A DNA stretch of 29,482 nucleotides. Source: Cytophagales bacterium (GTDB taxonomy: Bacteria; Bacteroidota; Bacteroidia; Cytophagales; Cyclobacteriaceae). The stretch covers positions 1 to 29,482 of the forward strand of contig DAHVFH010000162.1 in assembly GCA_027317105.1 (NCBI GenBank), written 5' to 3'. Below the pieces are notes generated by a model. That model saw nothing but the letters and a program-made list of their open reading frames with translations. It made no database searches and was not told the DNA's origin. Both the position numbers and the translations under genes were made by a program. This document shows, piece after piece, positions 7,645 to 15,912 of this stretch. Within the stretch, counting starts at the first letter, position 1. Each line of letters starts with the position of its first letter.

Positions 7645-7804
7645 AATAACCCCCACAGACTATTCATTACTTAACTGCAAGATGGTTTTTAAAAGGTATA
7701 GAATAGCCTAAATCGTAAACCATAGTATAGTTCTTCTTTTTTATAGATAACCGGGGATAGCTGAGGGCTAACATAACCTGAAAATTCAGGAGACTTTTTT
7801 GTTG

Positions 7805-8623
7805 ATGAAGGTATTGATTCGACTGTATCGGTTTTTTAACATTCTCAGCTTGGATGTAGCAGTAGGTTCGGTGATAAGCGCAGCGTTTTTTGCCCGTATT
7901 TTTCATGCCCCTATTTTGCCGCAAGGACTTATTGCCCTTGGAGTAACGGTATGGATTATTTATACAGCCGATCATTTAGTGGACGTTCAAAAAATGCAGC
8001 AGATAGCTTCCACAAAACGGCATCAGTTTCATCAAAAGCATTTTAAGGTGCTCATAGTGATGACACTTGTCGTTTTTTTTGTTGACATGGTGGAGATTTG
8101 CTTCATCAATAAGGTGCTGATTGTCGAAGGCTTGTGGTTATCTATCGTTGTTGCCATTTATTTTCTGGTTCAACAACGACTTGGATTTTTGAAAGAGCTC
8201 GTTGGTGCTTTGCTCTATACTTCGGGGATTTTACTGATCCCTTTTTCTGTGAAAATAGTTTTATCCCCAATAGCCATTGTTTTGATCCTCCAATTCGTTC
8301 TTACAGCATTGATCAACTTGCTTCTATTTTCCTGGATGGATCATTCGCATGACGAAATGGACAGACACCGATCGTTACCCACTACTTTCGGAAAAAAGAC
8401 CGCGAGTAATATTCTGGTGTTTTTGTTTGTGACCCAGGCACTCCTTTTAATTACTAGTATGTTTTTATTTACGATCAACAAAGCTCCGCTACTTATTCTC
8501 TTTTTAATGAATGTATTTCTCCTCTTAATTTTTTTAAGGAAGAATTTTTTTGAAAAGGAGGATCGATATCGGCTGTTGGGTGATGCGGTATTCCTGTTGC
8601 CTTTACTTTACTTTTTGTTTTAG
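7805..8623 (+). CDS. UbiA-like prenyltransferase-family integral membrane protein
   Basis: The 272-residue protein is very hydrophobic, with roughly seven or eight membrane segments. Two acidic clusters sit in the positions expected of the UbiA superfamily: YTADHLVDVQ in the first third, and SWMDHSHDEMDRHRSLPT in the second half, followed by a helix-rich C terminus. The first motif departs from the canonical NDxxDxxxD, so prenyl transfer to an aromatic acceptor is plausible but not established. I chose ATG 7805 over TTG codons at 7799 and 7802. A methyltransferase gene starts 3 nt after its stop, a pairing that recalls quinone or lipid-modifying pathways. The substrate is unknown. Confidence 0.6.
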   Translation: MKVLIRLYRFFNILSLDVAVGSVISAAFFARIFHAPILPQGLIALGVTVWIIYTADHLVDVQKMQQIASTKRHQFHQKHFKVLIVMTLVVFFVDMVEICFINKVLIVEGLWLSIVVAIYFLVQQRLGFLKELVGALLYTSGILLIPFSVKIVLSPIAIVLILQFVLTALINLLLFSWMDHSHDEMDRHRSLPTTFGKKTASNILVFLFVTQALLLITSMFLFTINKAPLLILFLMNVFLLLIFLRKNFFEKEDRYRLLGDAVFLLPLLYFLF

Positions 8624-8626
8624 AAA

Positions 8627-9244
8627 ATGACTTTGAATGACTTTGATCGAATCGCTTCGGTTTATGATCTTCTGGCGAGGCTTGTTTTCGGAAAAAGCAT
8701 GGTAAAGGCGCAAATCCATTTTCTACCTAAGATTCCGGCACACGCCAAGGTGTTAATTTTAGGTGGTGGCACCGGTTGGATTTTGACCGAACTGTTTAGG
8801 ATGAATCCATTGTGTAAAGTTTGGTATGTGGAAGCGTCTGCAAAAATGCTCGCACTTTCAAGAAAGCGGGTGAATGACGAATGGCCGGTTAAATTTATTC
8901 ATGGAACGGAAGAAAATATCCCCTTGTCAATGGATTTTGATGTCGTCATCACAAACTTTTATTTGGATTTGTTCAATGAGAATGCCTTAAATGAGGTAGT
9001 GGTCAGAATAAAATCTGCTTTGAATGTAAATTCAATCTGGATCGCAACTGATTTTGTGAATAATCAAAAATTATGGCAACGTGTAACCCTCCGCATAATG
9101 TATTTGTTCTTCCAATTAGCTTGTAACATTGAATCGACTCAATTGCCAGCCTGGAAAACGGCAATTCAAAAGACAAAATATAAAAAGGAAGAAATCAAAT
9201 CTTTTTATGGGGCTTTTATAGAAACGGTTTGGTTCACTAATTGA
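8627..9244 (+). CDS. Class I SAM-dependent methyltransferase
   Basis: This 205-residue protein has a Rossmann-type SAM-binding core: an N-terminal FDRIASVYDLLARLVFG segment as in UbiE-like enzymes, motif I KVLILGGGTGW at about residues 41-51, an acidic VWYVEAS at the end of strand 2, and DVVITNFYLDLF at the motif IV region. UbiE-like enzymes methylate isoprenoid quinone precursors or lipids. The separation from the UbiA-like gene is only 3 nt, so translation is probably coupled and both may act on the same lipid-soluble substrate; that link is inference. It converges on the thymidine kinase gene 39 nt away, with no obvious terminator between. Confidence 0.8.
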   Translation: MTLNDFDRIASVYDLLARLVFGKSMVKAQIHFLPKIPAHAKVLILGGGTGWILTELFRMNPLCKVWYVEASAKMLALSRKRVNDEWPVKFIHGTEENIPLSMDFDVVITNFYLDLFNENALNEVVVRIKSALNVNSIWIATDFVNNQKLWQRVTLRIMYLFFQLACNIESTQLPAWKTAIQKTKYKKEEIKSFYGAFIETVWFTN

Positions 9245-9283
9245 AAATTTGCGAGCCTCACCAGATACAGTTTGCTTCTTATT

Positions 9284-9874
9284 TTATCCCTTTTTGTAGG
9301 ATTTCATTCCTTCTGCGAAGGCCTTCCTACTGCGGGCTTCGTAGGTGTCTTTCTCCCCCAACATGACCTGTGATTTGTTTTCAATAAGGCGAAAAGAGAA
9401 TGAGGCGAGTTCTCCGGTTTGGGCACAGATGGCATGAACTTTTGTAACAAATTCGGCAACGGCCAGCAAGTTGGGCATGGGGCCAAAAGGTTTTCCTTCG
9501 TAGTCCATATCCAGGCCGGCCACAATCACGCGCTTACCCTGGTTGGCAAGCACATTGCAAACATCAACAATCGAGTCATCAAAAAATTGAGCCTCATCGA
9601 TCCCCACGACTTCGCAATTCCCAGCGAGCAGCAATATATCGCCCGCAAAATTCACCGGAGTTGATCGTATTTCACGATCACTGTGAGAGACAATTTTTTC
9701 TTCGTGATAACGCTTGTCGATACCAGGCTTAAAGATCTCTACTTTTTGTTTGGCGATCAGGGCGCGATTCAACCTACGGATCAGTTCTTCGGTTTTTCCC
9801 GAAAACATGCATCCACAGATCACTTCGATCCATCCGGCTTTTTCTTTGCCACCTAAATGGGGTTCTACAAACAT
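9284..9874 (-). CDS. tdk: Thymidine kinase (type II)
   Basis: Phosphorylates thymidine to dTMP in pyrimidine salvage. The P-loop is GCMFSGKT at 21-28, the catalytic Glu94 lies in GIDEAQFF, and the lasso region with MLGEKDTYEARSR is present near the C terminus. The structural zinc site of type II kinases normally uses two Cys pairs. Here the first pair is reduced to Cys-Ala-Gln-Thr and the second region reads SRKAF, so zinc binding is probably lost or altered. Length (196) is normal. It is divergent from the gene at 10046. Confidence 0.95.
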   Translation of the reverse strand: MFVEPHLGGKEKAGWIEVICGCMFSGKTEELIRRLNRALIAKQKVEIFKPGIDKRYHEEKIVSHSDREIRSTPVNFAGDILLLAGNCEVVGIDEAQFFDDSIVDVCNVLANQGKRVIVAGLDMDYEGKPFGPMPNLLAVAEFVTKVHAICAQTGELASFSFRLIENKSQVMLGEKDTYEARSRKAFAEGMKSYKKG

Positions 9875-10019
9875 AACGCAAGATAAGATTTAACCTTCTC
9901 TTAAATCTCCTGATCCCTTCTTTTCTTGATTGATCAGTGCTGGTTGTTAGGTATGCCTGGAATTTGTTTGGCTGAATGATCTATTCAAGTCATCATTTTT
10001 ACAGCCAATCTTGATTGTT

Positions 10020-10027
10020 TATCTTTA
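10020..10027 (+). promoter_or_regulatory. Candidate -7 element of the 10046 gene
   Basis: TATCTTTA matches TAnnTTTG at seven of eight positions and ends 18 nt before the ATG at 10046. A run of T residues lies where the -33 TTTG would be, but no exact TTG is there. The assignment rests mainly on the -7 box. Confidence 0.4.
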
Positions 10028-10045
10028 CCCATTCACACTAACAGC

Positions 10046-10999
10046 ATGGATGAAAAAATAAGTATAAGAGCAATTGAGCAGTATAGCAATTCGTTTGCAT
10101 CCAAATTGGCCAGCACTTTTTTTCAGAAAAAGGAAAAAATAACAGGGCCAGAGATCCTCGCCTTGTGCGAAATCAAGCAAGTAAATTTATTGGTGATTAA
10201 AGAACTGATGGATCGCTGGAATCGGGAAAGTGAGAAATGGAAAAGTACTTTCTTTGATTATGAGGCGCCCGAGGTAAAGCAAGCCATGGCCCAATTCAAG
10301 AATACCCTCTCCAATCAAATAGCGGTTTCTAAAACTGATTTTCTGCCACTCTTAGAGACAGCCGTTTCAAAAACCTTATTTTTATTACTGGCTCCTTACG
10401 ATTTCTATTCCAACGTACTTGACTTGAAGGGAAAAGGGCTGTTAAAAGTAGAGGAATTGAAAAATGAAACGAGGTATTTAAAAATAAATAAGGCGCCACT
10501 CGAGAAATTAGTAGAAAAACTGGAACAAAAAAAAGCAGATTTGATTACGGGCAACGAGGCATTTGCTATGCTCGATCACATTTTGGAAGAGGTCAATTTT
10601 ACCCCTGAAGATATTGAAAGCTATGTTGCTGCTTTTTCAAAATGGGTGCCCCTCAATCTGGATGAACTTTTGGAGGCGCACGTAGCGATGAAAACACCAC
10701 CTTTACCCCAGGAGCCGGCTAGCGCATCCGCACCAATCAGCACACCTGTGGCCTCGAGCAAAAATGAATTCAGAATCAAGGACAGCCTTACCGTTAATCA
10801 AAAGTTTATGTTCACCAAGATTCTTTTTTTTGGTGATTTTGAAATCTTCTCTGAGGCTATCGATCGGTTTGATCAGTTTGATAACTTAGGTCAAGCCATC
10901 AAACACATTGAAGAAAACTACCCTCAATGGGATAGGGAAAGTGAAGAGTATGAAGAGTTTTTCGCTGTCGTGCAAAGGAAGTTCAGCAGGCAAGCATAA
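10046..10999 (+). CDS. Conserved Bacteroidota protein of unknown function
   Basis: I do not recognise an experimentally defined function for this 317-residue soluble, mostly helical and charged protein. It has three visible parts: an N-terminal helical region of about 220 residues without signal peptide or membrane segment, a Pro/Ala/Ser-rich linker at about 222-240 (PPLPQEPASASAPIS), and a C-terminal domain that starts SLTVNQKFMFTKILFFGD and ends WDRESEEYEEFFAVVQRKF. That C-terminal domain resembles one recurring at the end of otherwise different Bacteroidota cytoplasmic proteins. It may be an interaction module. Transcription ends at the hairpin at 11013-11043, which it shares with the oppositely oriented nrdA. 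Confidence 0.75.
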   Translation: MDEKISIRAIEQYSNSFASKLASTFFQKKEKITGPEILALCEIKQVNLLVIKELMDRWNRESEKWKSTFFDYEAPEVKQAMAQFKNTLSNQIAVSKTDFLPLLETAVSKTLFLLLAPYDFYSNVLDLKGKGLLKVEELKNETRYLKINKAPLEKLVEKLEQKKADLITGNEAFAMLDHILEEVNFTPEDIESYVAAFSKWVPLNLDELLEAHVAMKTPPLPQEPASASAPISTPVASSKNEFRIKDSLTVNQKFMFTKILFFGDFEIFSEAIDRFDQFDNLGQAIKHIEENYPQWDRESEEYEEFFAVVQRKFSRQA

Positions 11000-11012
11000 A
11001 TGTCTTTAGCAT

Positions 11013-11043
11013 AAAAAATCCGGATGATCACCGGATTTTTTAT
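11013..11043. terminator. Bidirectional rho-independent terminator
   Basis: AAAAAATCCGG (11013-11023) pairs perfectly with CCGGATTTTTT (11031-11041) around a 7-nt loop, giving an A/T-flanked stem with a U tract on either strand. It lies between the convergent gene ending at 10999 and nrdA ending at 11072, so it can serve both. Confidence 0.9.
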
Positions 11044-11071
11044 TGAATAATAATGGAATTTGAGTTTAAAT

Positions 11072-13513
11072 CTACGATCCGCACGCTTCACACGCATCGG
11101 GATTGTCAAGCGAGCAAGCCATGTCTGCGAGTTTTTGCTCATAGGGAATAGCTTGTTGGGCTATAGAGGTAGGTGCGGTAGAAGTGGTCGATCCCATCGC
11201 GGCAAGGGTAGCAGCCGTAGCTTCAACGGGTTTCGCTTCATGTACCGTTTTGTCGAGTGTAAATTTAATGGCGTCAGCAGCGGCCGTAGAACGCAAATAA
11301 TACATCCCCGTTTTCAACCCTTTTTTCCAGGCATAAAAATGCATGGAAGTAAGCTTTCCAAAATTCGGGTTGGTCAAGTGTATATTCAGGCTTTGCGATT
11401 GGCAGATATACGCACCCCGGTCTGCACTCATGTCAATGATGGCCTTCTGAGGAATTTCCCAAACGGTTCTGTAAATATCTTTGATGTGCTGTGGAATTTC
11501 AGCAATACCCTGGATGGATCCGTTGGCAGCAACCAATTTTTGCCGCATCGTCTCACTCCAAAGGCCAAGGCTGATCAAATCCTTCATCAGGTGTTTGTTG
11601 GCAATGATAAATTCGCCAGACAAAGTCCTGCGGGTGTAAATGTTTGATGTGTATGGTTCAAAACATTCGTTGTTGCCAAGAATCTGTGACGTTGAGGCAG
11701 TCGGCATCGGAGCAAGAAGTAACGAATTGCGAACTCCGTTCTGTTTTACTTCGCGCTTCAATTTATCCCAATCCCAGCGGCCACTGTCGGGGGTTACTCC
11801 CCACATGTCAAACTGGAATATTCCTTTTGATACGGGTGAGCCCTTGAACGTTTCGTAAGAGCCGAGTTCCTTGGCTAATTCCATGGAAGCTTCCATGGCC
11901 GCAAAGTAGATGGTTTCGTGGATATCCTTGTTCAAACCACGCGCTTCAACTGAATCGAAAGGCATGCGAAGCAAAATGAACGCATCGGCCAGGCCTTGTA
12001 CGCCAATGCCGATCGGGCGGTGACGCATATTGCTTTTGCGGGCTTCTTCTACGGGGTAGTAATTGACATCAATCACCTTGTTGAGGTTGCGCGTGATCAC
12101 TTTAGTGATTTTGTACAACTCTTGATGATCGAATTTCCCTTCCTCGGTGACAAATTTTGGCAACGCGATGGAAGCCAGGTTACAAACGGCTACTTCATCC
12201 GGTGCAGTGTATTCAATAATTTCGGTACACAAATTACTTGACTTGATCGTGCCAAGATGCTTCTGGTTTGATTTTTTGTTGGCTGCGTCTTTGTAAAGCA
12301 TGTAGGGCGTACCCGTTTCAATCTGCGCTTCCAAGATTTCAAACCAAAGGTCTTGCGCTTTTATTTGTTTGCGGAACTTTCCTTCCTTCTCGTATTTTTC
12401 ATAGAGGCGCTCAAACTCATCGCCATAGCAGTCGGCCAAGCCGGGTGCCTCATTAGGGCAGAACAGCGACCACATCTCGTTGTTCTCGATGCGTTTCATG
12501 AACAGGTCGGGTATCCACATGGCATAGAATAAATCGCGCGCACGCAATTCTTCTTTACCATGGTTTTTCTTCAGTTCAAGAAAATCGAAAATATCGGCAT
12601 GCCAGGGCTCCAAGTAAATAGCAAAACTTCCTTTTCTCTTCCCGCCTCCCTGATCTACATAACGAGCGGTCATGTCAAAATTGCGCAACATAGGTACGAT
12701 ACCGTTGGATGTGCCACCCGTACCTTTAATATAGGAACCTTTCGCACGCACATTGTGTATGCTCAGGCCAATGCCTCCGGCAGACTGAGAAATTTTTGCC
12801 GTTTGTTTTAGGGTATCGTAAATCCCATCAATGCTATCATCTTTCATGGTTAACAAAAAGCACGAAGAAAGTTGAGGTTTAGGGGTGCCCGCATTGAATA
12901 GGGTAGGTGTGGCGTGGGTAAACCACTTCTCGGATAATAAATTATAAGTCTCGATGGCCGCAGGAATATCATTTCCATGAATACCTACCGCTACGCGCAT
13001 GAGCAAGTGTTGTGGACGCTCCACCACTTTGCCATCAATTTTCATGAGATACGACCGCTCTAACGTGCGAAAACCAAAGTAATCGTAACCGAAGTCCCGA
13101 TCATAGATAATGGCTTCATCTAATTCGGCAGCATTTTCATGAATGGTTTTCCAGGTTTCTTTAGAGATCAGCGGTGCATTTTGCCCCGTCTTCGGGTCTA
13201 CATAATTGTAAAGCCGTTTCATGGTGTTTGAAAACGACTTGCTGGTGACTTTGTGCAAATTGCTCACCGCGATACGAGCGGAGAGCTTGGCAAAGTCAGG
13301 ATGCCGAGTGGTCATGGTGGCGGCAATTTCTGCCGCCAGGTTATCAAGTTCTGAAGTGGAGACGCCATCATACAGACCATTGATTACTTTCATCGCCAAT
13401 TCTACCGGGTTGACAAATTTGGGATCTAAACCATAGCAGAGTTTTTCAATACGGGCGGTAATTTTATCGAACTTAACAGACTCCCTGTGTCCGTCACGCT
13501 TTAATACGAGCAT
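11072..13513 (-). CDS. nrdA: Ribonucleoside-diphosphate reductase, class Ia alpha subunit
   Basis: Catalytic subunit that reduces ribonucleotides to deoxyribonucleotides. The 813 residues include an N-terminal ATP-cone (KRDGHRESVKFDKITARIEKL) for dATP feedback inhibition. The barrel follows with the reducible Cys pair in QLSSCFLL and EVAVCNLAS, and the thiyl-radical Cys in SSNLCTEI flanked by the catalytic Asn and Glu. The C terminus ends ACSLDNPDACEACGS, the mobile thioredoxin-reducible Cys tail, and closely resembles the CxxCGS end of eukaryotic RRM1. It is the second gene of an nrdB-nrdA operon, 52 nt after nrdB. Confidence 0.97.
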   Translation of the reverse strand: MLVLKRDGHRESVKFDKITARIEKLCYGLDPKFVNPVELAMKVINGLYDGVSTSELDNLAAEIAATMTTRHPDFAKLSARIAVSNLHKVTSKSFSNTMKRLYNYVDPKTGQNAPLISKETWKTIHENAAELDEAIIYDRDFGYDYFGFRTLERSYLMKIDGKVVERPQHLLMRVAVGIHGNDIPAAIETYNLLSEKWFTHATPTLFNAGTPKPQLSSCFLLTMKDDSIDGIYDTLKQTAKISQSAGGIGLSIHNVRAKGSYIKGTGGTSNGIVPMLRNFDMTARYVDQGGGKRKGSFAIYLEPWHADIFDFLELKKNHGKEELRARDLFYAMWIPDLFMKRIENNEMWSLFCPNEAPGLADCYGDEFERLYEKYEKEGKFRKQIKAQDLWFEILEAQIETGTPYMLYKDAANKKSNQKHLGTIKSSNLCTEIIEYTAPDEVAVCNLASIALPKFVTEEGKFDHQELYKITKVITRNLNKVIDVNYYPVEEARKSNMRHRPIGIGVQGLADAFILLRMPFDSVEARGLNKDIHETIYFAAMEASMELAKELGSYETFKGSPVSKGIFQFDMWGVTPDSGRWDWDKLKREVKQNGVRNSLLLAPMPTASTSQILGNNECFEPYTSNIYTRRTLSGEFIIANKHLMKDLISLGLWSETMRQKLVAANGSIQGIAEIPQHIKDIYRTVWEIPQKAIIDMSADRGAYICQSQSLNIHLTNPNFGKLTSMHFYAWKKGLKTGMYYLRSTAAADAIKFTLDKTVHEAKPVEATAATLAAMGSTTSTAPTSIAQQAIPYEQKLADMACSLDNPDACEACGS

Positions 13514-13565
13514 TGCTTAAGTGGGTTGTTTGGTGAAAAGTTTAAAAAATGTAGTTCCAATGTAA

Positions 13566-14552
13566 TTAAAATTCTTCGTTCAATGAAAACTTTGGAGATG
13601 TTTCTTTGTCCATACTTTTCATTACGCCTGCCTTTTGGTATTCGGCCACTCTTTTTTCAAAGAAATTGGTTTTTCCGCGCAGTGAAATCATTTCCATAAA
13701 ATCAAACGGGTTGGTGGCATTGTATATTTTCTTGCCAATCAATTCGTTGATTAATCGATCGGCTACAAACTCAATGTACTGGCGCATTTGTTCAGCGTTC
13801 ATGCCAATCAAATTTACGGGTAAGGCATCGGTCACAAACTCCTTTTCGATTTCCACGGCATCGCGGATGATTTCAATTACGCGTTCCTCCGGTAATTTAC
13901 CAATCACATGTTGGGTGTAAAGATGGCAGGCAAAATCGCAATGAAGCCCTTCATCGCGCGAGATCAACTCATTAGAAAACGTCAGGCCGGGCATAAGGCC
14001 ACGTTTCTTCAACCAGAAAATGGAACAGAAAGAACCGGAGAAGAAAATCCCTTCCACTGCAGCAAACGCAACCAACCGCTCTTGAAAATTTCCTTGATCG
14101 ATCCAACGCAAGGCCCAGTCTGCTTTTTTCTTCACGCAATCCATGGTTTCAACGGCATGAAACAGCTTGTCTTTCTCTTTGGCATCTTTTACATAGGTGT
14201 CAATCAACAACGAATAAGTTTCTGAGTGGATGTTTTCAATGGCAATCTGGAAGCCGTAAAAAAACTTTGCTTCTGTGTACTGCACCTCAGAAATGAAGTG
14301 TTCGGCCAAGTTTTCGTTTACGATACCATCGCTGGCAGCGAAAAAAGCTAAAACATGGGTGATGAAATGACGTTCGCCATCGTTGAGGTTGGCCCAATCT
14401 TTAAGGTCGTGGCTTAGGTCAATTTCCTCAGCAGTCCAAAAGCTGGCCTCTGCCTGTTTGTAAAATTTCCAAATATCGTGGTGGCGGATAGGGAACAGAA
14501 CGAAACGGTCTTTGTTTTCTTTAAGGATGGGTTCTTGTAAAGGTGTACTCAT
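13566..14552 (-). CDS. nrdB: Ribonucleoside-diphosphate reductase, class Ia beta subunit
   Basis: Ferritin-like subunit (328 residues) that houses the di-iron centre and tyrosyl radical. By comparison with mammalian R2, ligands include Asp75 in AASDGIVNE, Glu106 and His109 in ENIHSETY, and the Glu/His of later helices (AVEGIFFSGSF, SRDEGLHCDF). Tyr113 in that same ENIHSETY is the radical site. The C-terminal FSLNEEF resembles the tail peptide that docks into the alpha subunit. Sequence blocks such as FYGFQIAIENIHSE and GLMPGLTFSNELISRDEGLH are eukaryote-like, in keeping with its partner nrdA. It is transcribed first in the operon from a long intergenic region. Confidence 0.97.
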   Translation of the reverse strand: MSTPLQEPILKENKDRFVLFPIRHHDIWKFYKQAEASFWTAEEIDLSHDLKDWANLNDGERHFITHVLAFFAASDGIVNENLAEHFISEVQYTEAKFFYGFQIAIENIHSETYSLLIDTYVKDAKEKDKLFHAVETMDCVKKKADWALRWIDQGNFQERLVAFAAVEGIFFSGSFCSIFWLKKRGLMPGLTFSNELISRDEGLHCDFACHLYTQHVIGKLPEERVIEIIRDAVEIEKEFVTDALPVNLIGMNAEQMRQYIEFVADRLINELIGKKIYNATNPFDFMEMISLRGKTNFFEKRVAEYQKAGVMKSMDKETSPKFSLNEEF

Positions 14553-15149
14553 AGTAATAAATAGGTTTTGAACGGCCTAGAAGACTTTTTACAAAGTCAA
14601 CGTGTCCATTGAGATTTTTAGGTTTATATTTTGACGAATTTTTTAGTGGGTATCCCTCCTAAAAATACCAACTAACAAATATTCTAAATGCAGCATCAAA
14701 TTCAAAGGGACGAAATCGAGTTTGCCTACCTGGAAAAGTTATCAACACCTTTTGATAATTTAAAATCAGTTCACTGTCATGGACTTAGCAACCGATTGAA
14801 AAGTGAATACTTAATAAAACTTTTTTTGAATTTTTTTTCAAGAATTTTTCTGAGGTAATTTTAGCTTTATCAAATCGCCTTTTCAGACCTAATGCTTCCG
14901 AAATAGTAGGGACTCCACACTTAACTTCGGGCTGGATGCAGTAAATATATCTTTTGGGAGGATTTGTGAGGTAAATAAAGTCAAAAAACTTAGTCCTAAG
15001 TTGCTGGTTTACCTTCGATGGAGGTTTTGCAACACTTTACCGAGTAAAAGGATTTCAATATTTTAGATTTCCAGCAGATCTAAATCCAACTTTTTTTAGA
15101 AAAGGAGCGATTTCAAGTTGAAATCAATGGTTTTTTTAGTTCGCGCCAC
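14553..15149. other. Long intergenic region between divergent nrdB and rplU
   Basis: About 600 nt without a convincing gene on either strand. It contains a candidate nrdB promoter (listed separately) and a TTATCA/TGATAA inverted repeat at 14739-14744 and 14753-14758; the first arm runs into TTATCAACA, one base from a DnaA box. Long T tracts occur at about 14821-14850 and could bend DNA. A CTTTAC/GTAAA half-palindrome lies near 15035-15048. I found no recognisable riboswitch or RNA gene by eye. Confidence 0.4.
14676..14706 (-). promoter_or_regulatory. Candidate nrdBA promoter
   Basis: On the minus strand, TTTG (14706-14703) is followed by a 19-nt spacer and AATATTTG (14683-14676), which matches TAnnTTTG except for the first base. 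Both the spacing and orientation fit a Bacteroidota housekeeping promoter for nrdB, leaving a leader of roughly 115 nt before the ATG at 14552. Confidence 0.4.
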
Positions 15150-15179
15150 TTGTTTTATATGGCGTTAGCGCTATCTTTG
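15150..15179 (+). promoter_or_regulatory. Consensus promoter of rplU-rpmA
   Basis: TTG at 15150-15152, a 19-nt spacer and TATCTTTG at 15172-15179 form an almost perfect Bacteroidota -33/-7 promoter. Transcription would start near 15186. The short leader contains AAAGGAG at about 15194-15200, an unusually good ribosome-binding site for this window, suited to a highly expressed ribosomal protein. Confidence 0.8.
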
Positions 15180-15204
15180 CACTCCAATTTTTAAAGGAGA
15201 AATC

Positions 15205-15513
15205 ATGTACGCTATAGTCGATATTGCTGGTCAGCAGTACAAAGTTGCTAAAGACCAATATGTTTATGCACCCAAAATGGATGGCGAAGCAGGCACTGCT
15301 GTGAGTTTTGACAAAGTGCTTTTGATGGACAACGGAAAAGGCGTTGAGGTTGGCTCTCCCCTGATTAATGGTGCGAAAGTTTCGGGTAAAATCATGGAGC
15401 ATGTGAAAGGAGACAAGGTGATTATCTTTAAAAAGAAAAGGCGCAAAGGCTATGCGGTAAAAAATGGCCATCGTCAGCAATACACGAAAGTACAAATTGA
15501 AAGTATTGGTTAA
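15205..15513 (+). CDS. rplU: 50S ribosomal protein L21
   Basis: This 102-residue protein matches L21 along its whole length: MYAIVDIAGQQYKV at the start, a VGSPLINGAKVSGKI segment, and the basic IIFKKKRRKGYAVKNGHRQQYT loop that contacts 23S rRNA. It is preceded by a consensus promoter and a good Shine-Dalgarno, and followed by rpmA in the order conserved in most bacteria. Confidence 0.97.
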   Translation: MYAIVDIAGQQYKVAKDQYVYAPKMDGEAGTAVSFDKVLLMDNGKGVEVGSPLINGAKVSGKIMEHVKGDKVIIFKKKRRKGYAVKNGHRQQYTKVQIESIG

Positions 15514-15525
15514 ACCTGATTCAAG

Positions 15526-15555
15526 ATTGCAAATTCAATATTCAAAATTTGCAAT
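15526..15555. repeat. Inverted repeat in the rplU-rpmA spacer
   Basis: ATTGCAAATT (15526-15535) and AATTTGCAAT (15546-15555) form a perfect 10-bp stem with a 10-nt loop. There is no U tract after it, so it is not a normal terminator. It could modulate readthrough into, or mRNA stability of, rpmA. Related AT-rich TTTTGAATT repeats follow at about 15583-15598. Confidence 0.5.
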
Positions 15556-15605
15556 TTCTGGAGCTTACATATGTAATATTAAATTTTGAATTTTGAATTA
15601 AAGTT

Positions 15606-15863
15606 ATGGCACACAAGAAGGGCGAAGGTAAAGTAAAGAACGGCAGGGAATCAGAGAGCAAACGCTTGGGCATTAAAGTTTTTGGTGGGCAAAAGGTGAT
15701 TGCCGGAAACATTATTGTTCGCCAACGGGGCACAAAGCACCACCCCGGAAAAAATGTTGGTATTGGCAAAGACCATACTTTGTTTGCGCTTACACCTGGT
15801 ACGGTTTTATTTAAAAAAGGCCGAGCTGATCGCTCGTTTGTATCGGTTGTTGCGGAAGCCTAA
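15606..15863 (+). CDS. rpmA: 50S ribosomal protein L27
   Basis: The 85-residue sequence begins MAHKKG, followed by KNGRESESKRLGIKVFGGQ and RQRGTKHHPGKNVGIGKDHTLFA, the L27 signature that reaches the peptidyl-transferase centre. The N terminus begins directly at MAHKKG, so there is no cleavable extension as in Firmicutes. The usual V and SS after the first Gly are E and KV here, a mild variation. It is cotranscribed with rplU and followed by a terminator. Confidence 0.97.
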   Translation: MAHKKGEGKVKNGRESESKRLGIKVFGGQKVIAGNIIVRQRGTKHHPGKNVGIGKDHTLFALTPGTVLFKKGRADRSFVSVVAEA

Positions 15864-15881
15864 AATCAAAAAAATCTTTTT

Positions 15882-15912
15882 AAAAAGCTGCCTCCAAAAG
15901 GGCAGTTTTTTT
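15882..15912 (+). terminator. Rho-independent terminator after rpmA
   Basis: CTGCC (15888-15892) pairs with GGCAG (15901-15905) around an 8-nt loop. A flanking A run at 15882-15886 pairs with the T run from 15906 onward. The hairpin followed by eight T residues ends the rplU-rpmA transcript. Confidence 0.85.

Noticed and set aside
11060..13436. Several plus-strand open frames opposite nrdA
   Set aside because: They are antisense shadows of a highly conserved gene, with no recognisable domains or promoters.
14739..14758. DnaA box / replication origin near nrdB
   Set aside because: Only one imperfect box is visible, with no cluster and no dnaA or other origin genes. It is mentioned only as a possible regulatory repeat.
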